DNA of 64,000 bases from Candidatus Magnetominusculus dajiuhuensis (GCA_015233465.1 JADFXP010000013.1:1-64000), one strand, 5' to 3'. Positions 17,834-26,432 are shown, counted from the first letter of the stretch. Program-made: numbers and translations. The notes: generated by a model from the letters alone, not told the origin.

Positions 17834-19917
17834 CGTTATTAAATATTAACACTAAAACAATATGCGTTTATAAAACGATACTTTTTCTTACCGTAATTAT
17901 TCTAACGCTCCAAGTCTTCTTAATATCTTCTGCGTTCTGCCAAAATATTGTAGTATTAACCGATAATTGCATTGAATATCCAATAGGTTTATCACTTGAA
18001 CTTTTTGAAGATAAGGGAAGGAACTTAACTATTGACGATATGATAAAGCCTGAAAACACATTGAGGTTTAAACCATCTGAAGAGATATATCCAAATTTTG
18101 GTCTAAACTCTTCTGCTATATGGAGCCGATTTACTGTAAAAAATGAATCAAACAAGGATATTTGGCTGCTTGAATTCAGTATGGCTAAAGTTGGGGAGAT
18201 TGAATTATACATGCCTGACTATTTAAATGGTTATCATGTAAAAAAAACAGGTTATATGCAGCCCATAAATATGAGGGATGTGCCGCACAGATATTTTGTC
18301 TTTAACATGCCAATTTCAAAAGGTGAGACTAAGACCTTTTATCTACGAATTGTATCTCAAGATGCAATTAACCTTCCAATATATATAGAGACTGAACATG
18401 CCTTAGACGAAAAAGATTATCAAAGACAGTATCTTTTAGGGATTTATTATGGCGTTCTAACTGTAATGTTATTTTATAATCTTTTTATTTATTTGTCTTT
18501 AAGAGACATAAGTTACCTCTACTATGTTTTATATTTTGGGAGCTTTCTAATGGTTCAATCATATATTGACGGCACCTTATACGGTTACGGATGGACAGAA
18601 TTAACTGGGCTTGGAATAAAAGGAGAATGTTTTTTTACTGGTCTTACTATGATATTTGGGATAATTTTTTCAAAGAGTTTTCTACAAACAGCTGTATACG
18701 CAAAAAACATAGATAAGGTTATTAGAATATTATTGTTTTTTTCTTGTATTTACACTTTACTGACCTTTCTAATACAGCCAACTATTATGTTTACAATCTT
18801 ATCCGTATTGGGATTAATTGTTATTATCACTACTTTATATGCTGCTGCAATTTGTTATTACAGAGGATATAGGCCTGCAAGATTTTATTTGCTGGCTACT
18901 ATATTATTTTTAAGTGGTATTTCATTAAAATTACTTGCAAATTTATCTATCGTTCCAATGAATTTTTTGGCAACACACGGCATGCACATTGGATCAGGAC
19001 TTGATGTAACCATGCTTTCAATAGCCCTTGCAGACAGAATAAGCATTTTAAGAGGTGAAAAAGAAAAGGCTGAGATAGAGACAAAGATGCTCAATATCCA
19101 ACTTGAACAAAAGGTCTTAGAACGAACAGCAGAACTTAAAGAAAGCCGTGACCAACTGGTGCAGTCAGAAAAAATGGCATCACTTGGTCTGCTTGTGGCA
19201 GGAGTAGCGCATGAGATTAATACGCCTATAGGTATTGGTATTACAGCAACATCTCATTTTCAAGATATTACGGAAAAAATAATAAATTTGTTTGAGAATA
19301 AAATAATGAAGAGATCTGATCTGGATAGATATTTCAAGGATGCAAAAGAAACCAGCTTTCTGATATTTAAAAATCTAAAACGTATAGGCGATCTTATAAT
19401 CAGCTTTAAGATGATCTCTGCTGATCAGGCCTATCAAGAGATAAGAAAATTTAATCTAAGTTTATATATCAAAGATATAATTATAAGCCTTAGCCCTAAA
19501 CTAAAAACTACTAAACATGTTATAGAAGTTCAATGTCCTGAGAATATTGAAATAAAAAGTAATCCCGGAGCCTTATCCCAGATAATAACAAATCTAATAA
19601 TGAATTCTCTAATACATGCCTTTGATGAAGAAGATAAGGGGCATATCATTATTTTATGTGAAAAAATAAACGATATTATTTTATTAAAATATAGTGACAA
19701 TGGAAAAGGAATATCTGAGAAACATTTACACAAGATATTTGATCCATTTTTTACAACTAAACGCGGTTCAGGGGGAACTGGATTAGGACTAAATATAGTA
19801 TTTAATCTCGTAAATCAAAATCTAAACGGGACAATAAGATGTGAAAGTATTATCGGGAAAGGCGCAACATTTATACTTGAATTACCTGTGGATTTGAATA
19901 ATAAGGCCTCTGCGTAA
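17830..19917 (+). CDS. 7TMR-DISM sensor histidine kinase
   Basis: A 695-residue kinase. Residues 1-38 contain a signal or anchor segment. A periplasmic 7TMR-DISMED2-type beta domain follows (about 40-190; SSAIWSRFTVKNES, DVPHRYFVFNMP). Then come seven membrane helices (about 198-400; LGIYYGVLTVMLFYNLFIYL), a coiled coil (EKEKAEIETKMLNIQLEQKV) and the kinase core. GLLVAGVAHEINTPIGIG holds the phospho-accepting His, with N-box NLIMNSLIHA, G1 DNGKGISEKH and G2 GGTGLGLNIV. The periplasmic domain probably binds a carbohydrate-type ligand. No cognate regulator is adjacent on this strand. Confidence 0.92.
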   Translation: MTLLNINTKTICVYKTILFLTVIILTLQVFLISSAFCQNIVVLTDNCIEYPIGLSLELFEDKGRNLTIDDMIKPENTLRFKPSEEIYPNFGLNSSAIWSRFTVKNESNKDIWLLEFSMAKVGEIELYMPDYLNGYHVKKTGYMQPINMRDVPHRYFVFNMPISKGETKTFYLRIVSQDAINLPIYIETEHALDEKDYQRQYLLGIYYGVLTVMLFYNLFIYLSLRDISYLYYVLYFGSFLMVQSYIDGTLYGYGWTELTGLGIKGECFFTGLTMIFGIIFSKSFLQTAVYAKNIDKVIRILLFFSCIYTLLTFLIQPTIMFTILSVLGLIVIITTLYAAAICYYRGYRPARFYLLATILFLSGISLKLLANLSIVPMNFLATHGMHIGSGLDVTMLSIALADRISILRGEKEKAEIETKMLNIQLEQKVLERTAELKESRDQLVQSEKMASLGLLVAGVAHEINTPIGIGITATSHFQDITEKIINLFENKIMKRSDLDRYFKDAKETSFLIFKNLKRIGDLIISFKMISADQAYQEIRKFNLSLYIKDIIISLSPKLKTTKHVIEVQCPENIEIKSNPGALSQIITNLIMNSLIHAFDEEDKGHIIILCEKINDIILLKYSDNGKGISEKHLHKIFDPFFTTKRGSGGTGLGLNIVFNLVNQNLNGTIRCESIIGKGATFILELPVDLNNKASA

Positions 19918-19923
19918 CTTATC

Positions 19924-20012
19924 CTTTAAGGGCTCTGCCCTTAAAAATCCCGCAAAGGGCCTTTTTGTAAACTTTTTTATAAAAAGTATTACTTCCCTTT
20001 GAACCCGTTTTA
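19924..20012 (-). repeat. Palindromic repeat, copy 4 (reverse orientation)
   Basis: TTTAAGGGCTCTGCCCTTAAA is followed by ATCCCGCAAAGGG, a TTTGTAAACTTTTTTATAAAAAGT spacer and TCCCTTTGAACCCGTTTT. The last bases overlap the stop codon of the PHP gene, so the element abuts coding sequence on both sides. Confidence 0.8.
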
Positions 20013-20618
20013 CAGAATTACAGCCCTGCAAGCCTTTGCCTTAATAGCCCTAACAAGGTCTGCTTCATTATTAATATCAAAATCAAAGCTGGTATAAAAT
20101 CTTCCAACATCATCAATCTGATGGGCATCACTGCCGGCAGTTGTACAAAGATTTAGAGTGTTAGCAAATTTAAGGGTCAAAGACATCTCCTCATCAGTGA
20201 TATTGGTGCTTTTTACCTCAAGTCCATTAACCTGCATCCTTGCAACATCAGAGACATTAACCCTTCGTCCATATCTTAACATATGAGCAGCAACTATAAC
20301 GCCTCCGCATCTATTTACCTCTTTATACATATCTTCTTCATTCATATATTCATAGAGATTAATATCAGTGATAGAGAGATCATAATAAATAAGATAATGA
20401 AGAGAACGCTTGCAATTAAGTTCCATGCCAAATAAGATAAAAACATCAGGACAATAAGCCCTTAACTCTTCACGTTCCTTTTGATTCCATACGTAATCAT
20501 GTTCTGTGATAACAATACCATCAATCGGAAGATATTTGACCCTTTTGACCAAACTATAAGGATCAATCAAGCTGCACGGTGAATGAAGTTTTGTGTGTAC
20601 ATGAATATCTATCAGCAT
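20010..20618 (-). CDS. PHP-domain metal-dependent phosphoesterase
   Basis: The preferred start gives 202 residues beginning MLIDIHVHTKLHSPCS, the first PHP metal-binding motif (HxH). ITEHDYVW provides motif 2 and AAHMLRYGRR motif 3, and the C-terminal TTAGSDAHQIDDVGRFYTSF the last His/Asp motif. These members hydrolyse phosphate esters such as 3',5'-nucleotides; the substrate here is unknown. A frame upstream to 20666 adds 16 residues with no family support; neither start has a clear ribosome binding site. It is divergent from the NagA-like gene, with little room for separate promoters. Confidence 0.88.
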   Translation of the reverse strand: MLIDIHVHTKLHSPCSLIDPYSLVKRVKYLPIDGIVITEHDYVWNQKEREELRAYCPDVFILFGMELNCKRSLHYLIYYDLSITDINLYEYMNEEDMYKEVNRCGGVIVAAHMLRYGRRVNVSDVARMQVNGLEVKSTNITDEEMSLTLKFANTLNLCTTAGSDAHQIDDVGRFYTSFDFDINNEADLVRAIKAKACRAVIL

Positions 20619-20676
20619 AATTAATATTTTACTATTTTTATTGCATAAATACACTAAATTTCTCATAATAATTTAA

Positions 20677-21600
20677 ATGAAAATCATTGATACACATATA
20701 CATGGGCTAAATGGTCTTGACAGCAGGACAACTGATGTCTCACATATTCTTAATATTACCAGCCTCCTTGCTGAACTTGGAGTATCAGAGATAATTCTCT
20801 CCATTTATCCCTCTTGTATTGAGGTCATGCGAAGCAATCTATCTGTTATCAAACAGGCAATAAATATTCAAAATGAAGACAAGATGGATGAAATTATTAA
20901 TGACACAACAATATCAAATGGTAATATTATCTTTCCAAAACTCAAAAAGACAAAGATATGCGGAGTTCACCTTGAAGGGCCATTTTTAAATCCAATGTAT
21001 TGCGGAGCATTAAATGCTGCGAGTTTTCTTGAACCTTTAGAGCACAACTTGATGAGCTTGATTGATGGATATACAGACATTATCCGCATTATTACTGTAG
21101 CCCCAGAGCTGAACGGTGCAGTTAAACTGATAAAAAAGATAACGAATATGGGTATTATTGTAAACATGGGACATTCAAATGCCTCTTATAGTCAAGCAGA
21201 GGCTGGTTTTAATGCAGGAGCAAGAGGCATTACTCATTTATTTAATGCAATGCGTCCATTTAAACATAGAGAACCGGGGCTTGCAGGATTTGCCCTGACT
21301 AATAAGGATATTTATGTAGAGGTAATTGCAGACCCATTTCATTTACACCAAAGTACAATTGATCTAATATTTGGGGTAAAACGAACGGAAAGGATTATAA
21401 TTATTTCTGACAGCGTAAAAGAGACAACTCTGACAACCTTTAATAAATCTCCAATTTCTGTTTCAGACAAACTCTTAGGAGGAGCAATGAGTGTTACAGA
21501 GGCGGCTAAAAGATTGGTTGATATTGGATATCCGCCTGAAACAGTTCTTAAATGTATATCTGCTAATCCTATTAGATTTCTTTCAAATAACATTCATTAA
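20677..21600 (+). CDS. NagA-like amidohydrolase (N-acetylhexosamine-6-phosphate deacetylase family)
   Basis: The 307-residue protein shows most NagA landmarks: N-terminal IDTHIHGLNG metal site, GVHLEGPFLNP (catalytic metal and substrate residues), NMGHSNASYSQAEAGFNAGA, GITHLFNAMRPFKHREPG, and a late IIISDSV in place of the usual catalytic SDA motif. The substrate segment reads VEVIADPFHLHQ rather than the usual ELIADGIHV. It is shorter than the ~380-residue enzymes because the N-terminal beta-sandwich is reduced. It is an amidohydrolase; whether it deacetylates GlcNAc-6-P is uncertain. It starts 10 bases from the longer PHP frame and runs divergently. Confidence 0.8.
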   Translation: MKIIDTHIHGLNGLDSRTTDVSHILNITSLLAELGVSEIILSIYPSCIEVMRSNLSVIKQAINIQNEDKMDEIINDTTISNGNIIFPKLKKTKICGVHLEGPFLNPMYCGALNAASFLEPLEHNLMSLIDGYTDIIRIITVAPELNGAVKLIKKITNMGIIVNMGHSNASYSQAEAGFNAGARGITHLFNAMRPFKHREPGLAGFALTNKDIYVEVIADPFHLHQSTIDLIFGVKRTERIIIISDSVKETTLTTFNKSPISVSDKLLGGAMSVTEAAKRLVDIGYPPETVLKCISANPIRFLSNNIH

Positions 21601-21695
21601 TAATATTACGCCCTTCTAAATGAGTATGCAAGTCTTTTAAATATTTATGCCTAACTTTATCAAAACTTGACATTAAAATTAAAACAAAAGAAAAT

Positions 21696-21818
21696 AATTT
21701 ACATAAACTATAAATATATGGTATAGTTTCTACATCACGTTGTAAAAGTGATTGAAAATAATGGAACGAGCAAAACGAGGCAGAAAAGGTTGGCATTGAA
21801 TAAATGCCGACCTTTTTT
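21696..21818 (+). ncRNA. Candidate structured small RNA or riboswitch-like element
   Basis: A short stem ACTATA/TATAGT encloses AATATATGG and is followed by TTTCTAC, the invariant J2/3 sequence of purine riboswitches. Then stem ATCAC/GTGAT encloses GTTGTAAAA. A tiny frame (ATG at about 21761, MERAKRGRKGWH then stop) leads into the terminator. Against a riboswitch: P1 is weak, the L2-L3 kissing bases would be G-U only, and no gene follows on this strand. An alternative reading is a TTTACA-18-TATAGT promoter driving a ~100-base sRNA. Confidence 0.35.
21787..21818 (+). terminator. Rho-independent terminator
   Basis: Stem AGGTTGGCATT (21787-21797) pairs with AATGCCGACCT (21803-21813), with one G-U pair, across GAATA; a TTTTT run follows. 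It ends the candidate small transcript above. Confidence 0.8.
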
Positions 21819-22041
21819 GTTTCAGCATAGGGAAAACTAAAATAGATGTAGTTATACAAAAAGATTGGTATGAATAATAAAACAAAGCTCATTTTTCTGA
21901 TGTGATTTCATCTAATAGACTCAATAATCACATTGAAGAGATAAGAAGAACTATTCAGGTATGAATTTCTGGGGGTAACGCTTCCATAATAAGTTAGGGC
22001 ATAGTTATTACATCATCCCTAAAGGTAAAAGACGAGTAGAA

Positions 22042-22548
22042 TTAAAAAAATGCCTTCATTACAAGTGAAACTACACCAGCAAACATAATGCCTATCATCC
22101 AATGCAGAAGTTTAATATCGCTTTTAAGTTCGGAGGTAGATTTGTCAATCTTGCTGTTAAGTTCGGAAGTAGACTTATCAATCTTACTGTCCAATTTATC
22201 AATCTTGCTGTCTAACGTAGCAATTTTACCTTTAAGTTCGAAATGTACATTGTCAATTTTACTGTTTAGTTCGAAATGTACATTGTCAATTTTATTGTTT
22301 AGTTCGGCATGTACATTCTCAATTTTATTGTTTAACTCAAAGTAGGCTTTGTCAATCTTATTGTCAAGTTCAGAATGGACATTATCAATCTTTCTGTCAA
22401 GTTCATTTTTGGCCTCAAGGAGATCAGTTTTAGTGACAAGGTCTTTTTTGCTTTCAAGGTCAATACTGTTTATGACAAAAACAAAGGCATCTGTAGCTTC
22501 TTCTCCAAGTTTTTCTCTTAGTGGCTTTGGTATTGTTAAAAGTGTCAT
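22042..22548 (-). CDS. Membrane-anchored 11-residue-repeat coiled-coil protein, copy 1
   Basis: The 168-residue protein has an N-terminal globular-looking part (TIPKPLREKLGEEATDAFVF), a central coiled coil and a C-terminal hydrophobic anchor (LHWMIGIMFAGVVSLVMKAF). The coil is built from 11-residue units such as ELNNKIDNVHF and ELNSKIDKSTS, a hendecad pattern expected to make a slightly right-handed coil. It resembles DUF1640/LA_3696-type proteins, which have no assigned function. A 132-residue paralogue lies 100 bases upstream on the same strand, differing mainly in repeat number. Strand and spacing suggest tandem duplication. Confidence 0.8.
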   Translation of the reverse strand: MTLLTIPKPLREKLGEEATDAFVFVINSIDLESKKDLVTKTDLLEAKNELDRKIDNVHSELDNKIDKAYFELNNKIENVHAELNNKIDNVHFELNSKIDNVHFELKGKIATLDSKIDKLDSKIDKSTSELNSKIDKSTSELKSDIKLLHWMIGIMFAGVVSLVMKAFF

Positions 22549-22647
22549 ATATTTTATATTAGCAAATTAAATATTTTTTAAACAATGATATTTTACTTTA
22601 AATATTAAATGTATATCTACAAATCCAAAAGAATTTATTTCAAATAG

Positions 22648-23046
22648 TTAAAAAAATGCCTTCATTACAAGTGAAATAACACCAGCAAATATTATACCTA
22701 TCATCCAATGCAGAAGTTTAATATCACTTTTAAGTTCGGAGGTAGATTTGTCAATCTTACTGTTTAGTTCAGAATGGACATTATCTATCTTGCTGTTTAG
22801 TTCAGAATGGACATTATCTATCTTGCTGTTAAGATCAGAGTGGATATTATCAATTTTATTATTTAATTCAGAATGAACATTATCAATCTTTCTGTCAAGT
22901 TCATTTTTTGCTTCAAGTAGATCAGTTTTAGTGACAAGGTCTTTTTTGCTTTCAAGGTCAATACTGTTTATGACAAAAACAAAGGCATCTGTAGCTTCTT
23001 CTCCAAGTTTTTCTCTTAATGGCTTTGGTATAGTCAAAATTGTCAT
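22648..23046 (-). CDS. Membrane-anchored 11-residue-repeat coiled-coil protein, copy 2
   Basis: The 132-residue paralogue of the gene at 22042. The first ~55 residues are nearly identical (TIPKPLREKLGEEATDAFVF, then DLVTKTDLLEAKNELDRKI), as is the C-terminal anchor. The coil has fewer 11-residue units (SELNNKIDNIH, SDLNSKIDNVH, SELNSKIDNVH twice). The 33-base DNA unit is repeated almost exactly, so length change by slippage is likely. No function is known; the anchor suggests an inner-membrane location with the coil in the cytoplasm or periplasm. Confidence 0.8.
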   Translation of the reverse strand: MTILTIPKPLREKLGEEATDAFVFVINSIDLESKKDLVTKTDLLEAKNELDRKIDNVHSELNNKIDNIHSDLNSKIDNVHSELNSKIDNVHSELNSKIDKSTSELKSDIKLLHWMIGIIFAGVISLVMKAFF

Positions 23047-23109
23047 ATTTTATATTACCTTATTTAATATGACATAGGCAAGTATATTCTATGAGAGTTA
23101 GGGGCTTCG

Positions 23110-23212
23110 TTTTTTATAATGGAGTCAAGTGGCCTTTTTGGAAACTTTTTTGTAAAAAGTTTCGGAGATTAATCCCCTTGCGGGATTTTTAAGGGCAGAG
23201 CCCTTAAAAAAA
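23110..23212 (+). repeat. Palindromic repeat, copy 5
   Basis: GGGGTCAAGTGG-like start, then a CTTTTTGGAAACTTTTTTG / AAAAAGTTTC stem, ATCCCCTTGCGGGAT, and TTTAAGGGCAGAGCCCTTAAA. Its AAACTTTTTT spacer matches that of copy 4. It lies between the coiled-coil pair and the 3' end of the GNAT-like gene. Confidence 0.8.
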
Positions 23213-23217
23213 TTCAT

Positions 23218-24327
23218 TTAAACCGCCTTATCATAAACTCTATATGTCTTATAATGCCTACCGCCTATCATCTTAATAGACATCTGAACGGCAGTATTAT
23301 CTTCAAGTATCCAAGAGAATTCGACCTGCTCGTACTTCAATCTCTTAACCCCCTTAAAAGCCTCTCTATAGAGCAGGGCATCAACGCCTTTTCTTCTATA
23401 TCCTTCCTTGATGCCAAGTATCATCAACCTTCCATCCTTTATCTTTTTCTCATAATAAAGCGCCTTGCCCAAAGATAATGGATTAAGAGAGCCGCCCATC
23501 TTTCTTAATACATAATTAAAATCAGGGAAAAGACCAAGAAATCCAACAGGTTCGCCGTCTTTTTCTGCAATTGCCGTCATATCAGGGACAACGATCATCT
23601 TGAGTTTATTGCCCATATAATCAAGCTCTTCATTTGTTAAAGGAATATACCCCCAATTTTTCTCCCAAGCAGAGTTATAAACCTTTTTGAATTTTTCAAG
23701 TTCATTTTTAAAATCTTTTTTATTCAGATGACGAGCAGAAAGTCCGCGTTGTTCAGCTAGTTTAGCAACGCGCAGAGCCTTTTCTGGAAGCTCATCAGGA
23801 GTCTTTATAATATACGCATATAAATCCTTAGCCTTTACCATTCCGTATTTTGTTATAAGGTCTTGATAATATGGAGGATTATATGGGGTCATTAGTAATG
23901 GGGGAAGGTCAAAGGCATCAATTAATAATCCGCATTCCTCATTGACTGAAAAATTCATAGGCCCGCGCATGATCTTAAGCCCATGGGTCTTTAGATCAGC
24001 GGAAACCCTGCCTAAAAGGGCATTAGCAACTTCTTGATCACTAATGACCTCAAAAAATCCAAAGAAACCAACACCATCATTATGATATTGCAGATGAAGG
24101 TCATTGACAATAGAGACAATCCTGCCTGCACATTTACCATCTTTGTATGCAAGATAAAACTTAACCTTAGCATGTTTAAAGAATGGATTTTTATCTTTAT
24201 TAAAGTCGGTCTTTAAATCCATAGTAATCTGAGGAGAATAGAGAGGATAATCTTTATAAAGTTCAAGTGGAAATTTGATAAATTTAGTTATGTCACTTTT
24301 AGAAGTAATTTCTTTTATTTCAATCAT
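23218..24327 (-). CDS. GNAT-like N-acyltransferase family protein (YghO-like)
   Basis: The 369-residue protein has two acyltransferase-like lobes. The N-terminal lobe holds FIKFPLELYKDYPLYSPQI, KFYLAYKDGKCAGRIVSIV and VGFFGFFEVISD. A middle segment carries RGPMNFSVNEECGLLID and LMTPYNPPYYQDLI. The C-terminal lobe has TAIAEKDGEPVGFLGLFPD and GIKEGYRRKGVDALLY, a GNAT-type coenzyme A-binding loop. The order matches the YghO-like family, whose substrate is not established. It is a lone gene between repeats, transcribed toward the coiled-coil genes. Confidence 0.75.
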   Translation of the reverse strand: MIEIKEITSKSDITKFIKFPLELYKDYPLYSPQITMDLKTDFNKDKNPFFKHAKVKFYLAYKDGKCAGRIVSIVNDLHLQYHNDGVGFFGFFEVISDQEVANALLGRVSADLKTHGLKIMRGPMNFSVNEECGLLIDAFDLPPLLMTPYNPPYYQDLITKYGMVKAKDLYAYIIKTPDELPEKALRVAKLAEQRGLSARHLNKKDFKNELEKFKKVYNSAWEKNWGYIPLTNEELDYMGNKLKMIVVPDMTAIAEKDGEPVGFLGLFPDFNYVLRKMGGSLNPLSLGKALYYEKKIKDGRLMILGIKEGYRRKGVDALLYREAFKGVKRLKYEQVEFSWILEDNTAVQMSIKMIGGRHYKTYRVYDKAV

Positions 24328-24383
24328 ATTGTTCCCCTTTTAATAATTTTATACCTAAGGTTTATCATATCATGTTTTTAATT

Positions 24384-24430
24384 ATGGGGTCAAGGGGACG
24401 AGTCCCCTTGCGGGATTTTAAAGGGCAGAG
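24384..24430 (+). repeat. Palindromic repeat, copy 6
   Basis: GGGGTCAAGGGGACGAGTCCCCTT forms a hairpin, followed by GCGGGATTTTAAAGGGCAGAGC; the last arm is degenerate (ACTGT), so the second hairpin is damaged. It separates the GNAT-like gene from the dsr operon terminator. Confidence 0.8.
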
Positions 24431-24442
24431 CACTGTAAATAA

Positions 24443-24476
24443 ACAAAAAAAAGGGTTTGGCAAGCCAAACCCTTTT
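24443..24476 (-). terminator. Terminator of the dsrMKJOP operon
   Basis: A long stem AAAAGGGTTTGGC/GCCAAACCCTTTT lies 12 bases after the dsrP stop. On the minus strand it is followed by a run of eight T, a classical intrinsic terminator. The stem is palindromic, and the T-run also on the plus side is weak. Confidence 0.85.
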
Positions 24477-24487
24477 ATATATTTATC

Positions 24488-25654
24488 TTAATGATCAGTA
24501 GAAACGCTTTGTTCCTTTACAGTTATAGCAATTCTGTATAAAATTGAAAGTACGAGAAATCCAATAGCCCAGACACCGGCAGTTACAAGCAGCTCATTTA
24601 TTGTAGGCCAATATTCAGTAACCCTATCAAATGGATTAGGGATAAAACCGCCAATAACAAATCCAAAGCCCTTATCAAGCCACAGCGCAACATGTATTCC
24701 CAAACATGCGGCTATCAACATATTTTCGTTTTTTCTTACCGCAGGGGTTAATAAAGCAGCTAATGATGTAAACGCCAATATCATAGATGTCCACATTACA
24801 GGCACCAACTTGTGATAACCATCAAGCCCTGCAAAAAGATAAATAAAAGAATTTTTCTCTGCTGGAATACCGCTATAAAATGCGGTAAATAACTCAAGCC
24901 CTATGAAAAATAGATTTATGAGCATTGCATATGAGATGATATTCAATATGCCGTCTATTGCCCTCTGTCCTGGGTCAAATTTTGAACATCTGCGAACAAG
25001 TAATGCAAGTATCACCAAAAACGCAGGCCCGCTTGCAAAAGCGGATGCCAAAAATCTCGCTGCTGTGATTGCTGTCAACCAGAAATGTCTTCCCGGTAAA
25101 CCACAATATAAAAACGCAGTTACAGTATGTATACTAACCGCCCATGGTATTGATATATAAATTAATATCTTTAACCACTTTGGAGGAGCGACAGTCCTAG
25201 CCTCAGAACTCAACATATACCATCCGATTATCAGATTAAGCATCAAATAACCATTTAACACAACCACATCATAAAACACGATTGCATTAAGCGTTGGATG
25301 CAGTAAAACATTGGTTATACGAATCGGCTGTCCTACGTCAACAAAGATAAATAAAACACACATTATTACTGCAGGTATTGCCAGAAACTCGCCAAGTATA
25401 GTAATCTTGCCAAATCTCTTATAATTATGTAGATAATAAGGCAGTACCACCATTACCGCAGACGCTGCAACTCCAACAAAATATGTAAATTGCCCAATAT
25501 AAAATCCAAAAGATACATCACGGCTCATTCCAGTCACGCCTAAGCCCAGATTAAACTGCCTGATGTACGCTAACACCCCTACTGAGATAACGGCTAATAA
25601 GAAAAATATCCATCTATAGTAGGCCTTACTTCCAACTAACGCCTTCTCAAGCAT
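24488..25654 (-). CDS. dsrP: DsrMKJOP complex integral membrane subunit DsrP (NrfD family)
   Basis: The 388-residue protein has about ten hydrophobic helices and NrfD/PsrC-family character (FYIGQFTYFVGVAASAVMVV, LPGRHFWLTAITAARFLASA, ending GVWAIGFLVLSILYRIA). DsrP is the quinone-interacting membrane anchor that works with the ferredoxin-like DsrO on the outer face. It overlaps dsrO by 8 bases and is the last gene of the operon, followed by the terminator at 24443-24476. Identity is supported by order and neighbours more than by single residues. Confidence 0.93.
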   Translation of the reverse strand: MLEKALVGSKAYYRWIFFLLAVISVGVLAYIRQFNLGLGVTGMSRDVSFGFYIGQFTYFVGVAASAVMVVLPYYLHNYKRFGKITILGEFLAIPAVIMCVLFIFVDVGQPIRITNVLLHPTLNAIVFYDVVVLNGYLMLNLIIGWYMLSSEARTVAPPKWLKILIYISIPWAVSIHTVTAFLYCGLPGRHFWLTAITAARFLASAFASGPAFLVILALLVRRCSKFDPGQRAIDGILNIISYAMLINLFFIGLELFTAFYSGIPAEKNSFIYLFAGLDGYHKLVPVMWTSMILAFTSLAALLTPAVRKNENMLIAACLGIHVALWLDKGFGFVIGGFIPNPFDRVTEYWPTINELLVTAGVWAIGFLVLSILYRIAITVKEQSVSTDH

Positions 25655-26432
25655 GCTCCTGTCCTCCTATTATATAATATACATTAGGACCTGTTCCTAA
25701 ATCCGTCTTTCGCGTAACTGCATAATTAGTGGCTAGCGCTGCCCTTACCGCTGAATCTGGGTCATCCAACTTCCCAAATACCATAGCTCCTTCTGACGCA
25801 TCCACACATGCTGGTTTTAGTCCGCGCTCTATTCTCTCTATACAAAAATTACACTTCTCAACAACTCCAATAGTCCTTGTTGGATAATCAGGATTTACAT
25901 CTTTAATATATTTCCTTGGATTCTCCCAATTAAAACTCCTTGATCCATACGGACAAGCTGCCATGCAAAACCTACACCCAATACAGCGATGATAATCCAT
26001 CTGCACAATACCGTCTGACTTACGCTTAAAGGTCGCCTGAGTTGGACATACCCTTACACACGCTGGGTGATCGCAATGGTTGCACAATACTAAAAATGGC
26101 TTTGCCTTTAACTCTTCTGATAAATGTTCACTTGTATTTTCAGGAAAGGCATTTTCGTATTTTTCTGTCCATATCCATTTTATTTCATGCTTGGTATTGT
26201 CAATGCTTGGTACATTATGGGCGCGATTACATGCCTCTATAACATTTTCTATAGTGGTTGGAGTCTGAAACAATTCCATATCTATAACCATGCCAAGCTG
26301 ACCAGATGCAGCCCCCTCAACATTTGCAAGTATCTCATCAGGAGATAATAATTTAAACGCTGATGCACTGCCAAGTCCAAACAGGGCAGTCAAAGCAGTT
26401 ATCTTTAAGAAATCTCTTCTATCTAAACTCAT
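25647..26432 (-). CDS. dsrO: DsrMKJOP complex periplasmic ferredoxin subunit DsrO
   Basis: The 261-residue protein starts with a twin-arginine signal (LDRRDFLKITALTALFGLG), so it is folded before export. Cysteine clusters follow: CNHCDHPACVRVCPTQATF, CIGCRFCMAACPYGSR and CNFCIERIERGLKPACVD, giving ligands for several [4Fe-4S] clusters. DsrO passes electrons between DsrP and the cytochrome DsrJ. It overlaps dsrJ by 4 bases and dsrP by 8. Length and domain layout are normal. Confidence 0.95.
   Translation of the reverse strand: MSLDRRDFLKITALTALFGLGSASAFKLLSPDEILANVEGAASGQLGMVIDMELFQTPTTIENVIEACNRAHNVPSIDNTKHEIKWIWTEKYENAFPENTSEHLSEELKAKPFLVLCNHCDHPACVRVCPTQATFKRKSDGIVQMDYHRCIGCRFCMAACPYGSRSFNWENPRKYIKDVNPDYPTRTIGVVEKCNFCIERIERGLKPACVDASEGAMVFGKLDDPDSAVRAALATNYAVTRKTDLGTGPNVYYIIGGQEHA

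Larger units (their letters stand above)
21601..22041. other. 441-base spacer with a small-RNA-like locus and a gene remnant
   Basis: The first half holds a promoter-like TTGACA (about 21668), a structured segment and a strong terminator (21787-21818). The second half has an in-frame run DVISSNRLNNHIEEIRRTIQ (about 21899-21960) that stops without a start codon or ribosome binding site and looks like a decayed gene of unknown family. Confidence 0.5.

Noticed and set aside
22088-22570. Plus-strand frames across the coiled-coil genes
   Set aside because: Low-complexity Ser/Leu translations caused by the 33-base repeats on the other strand.
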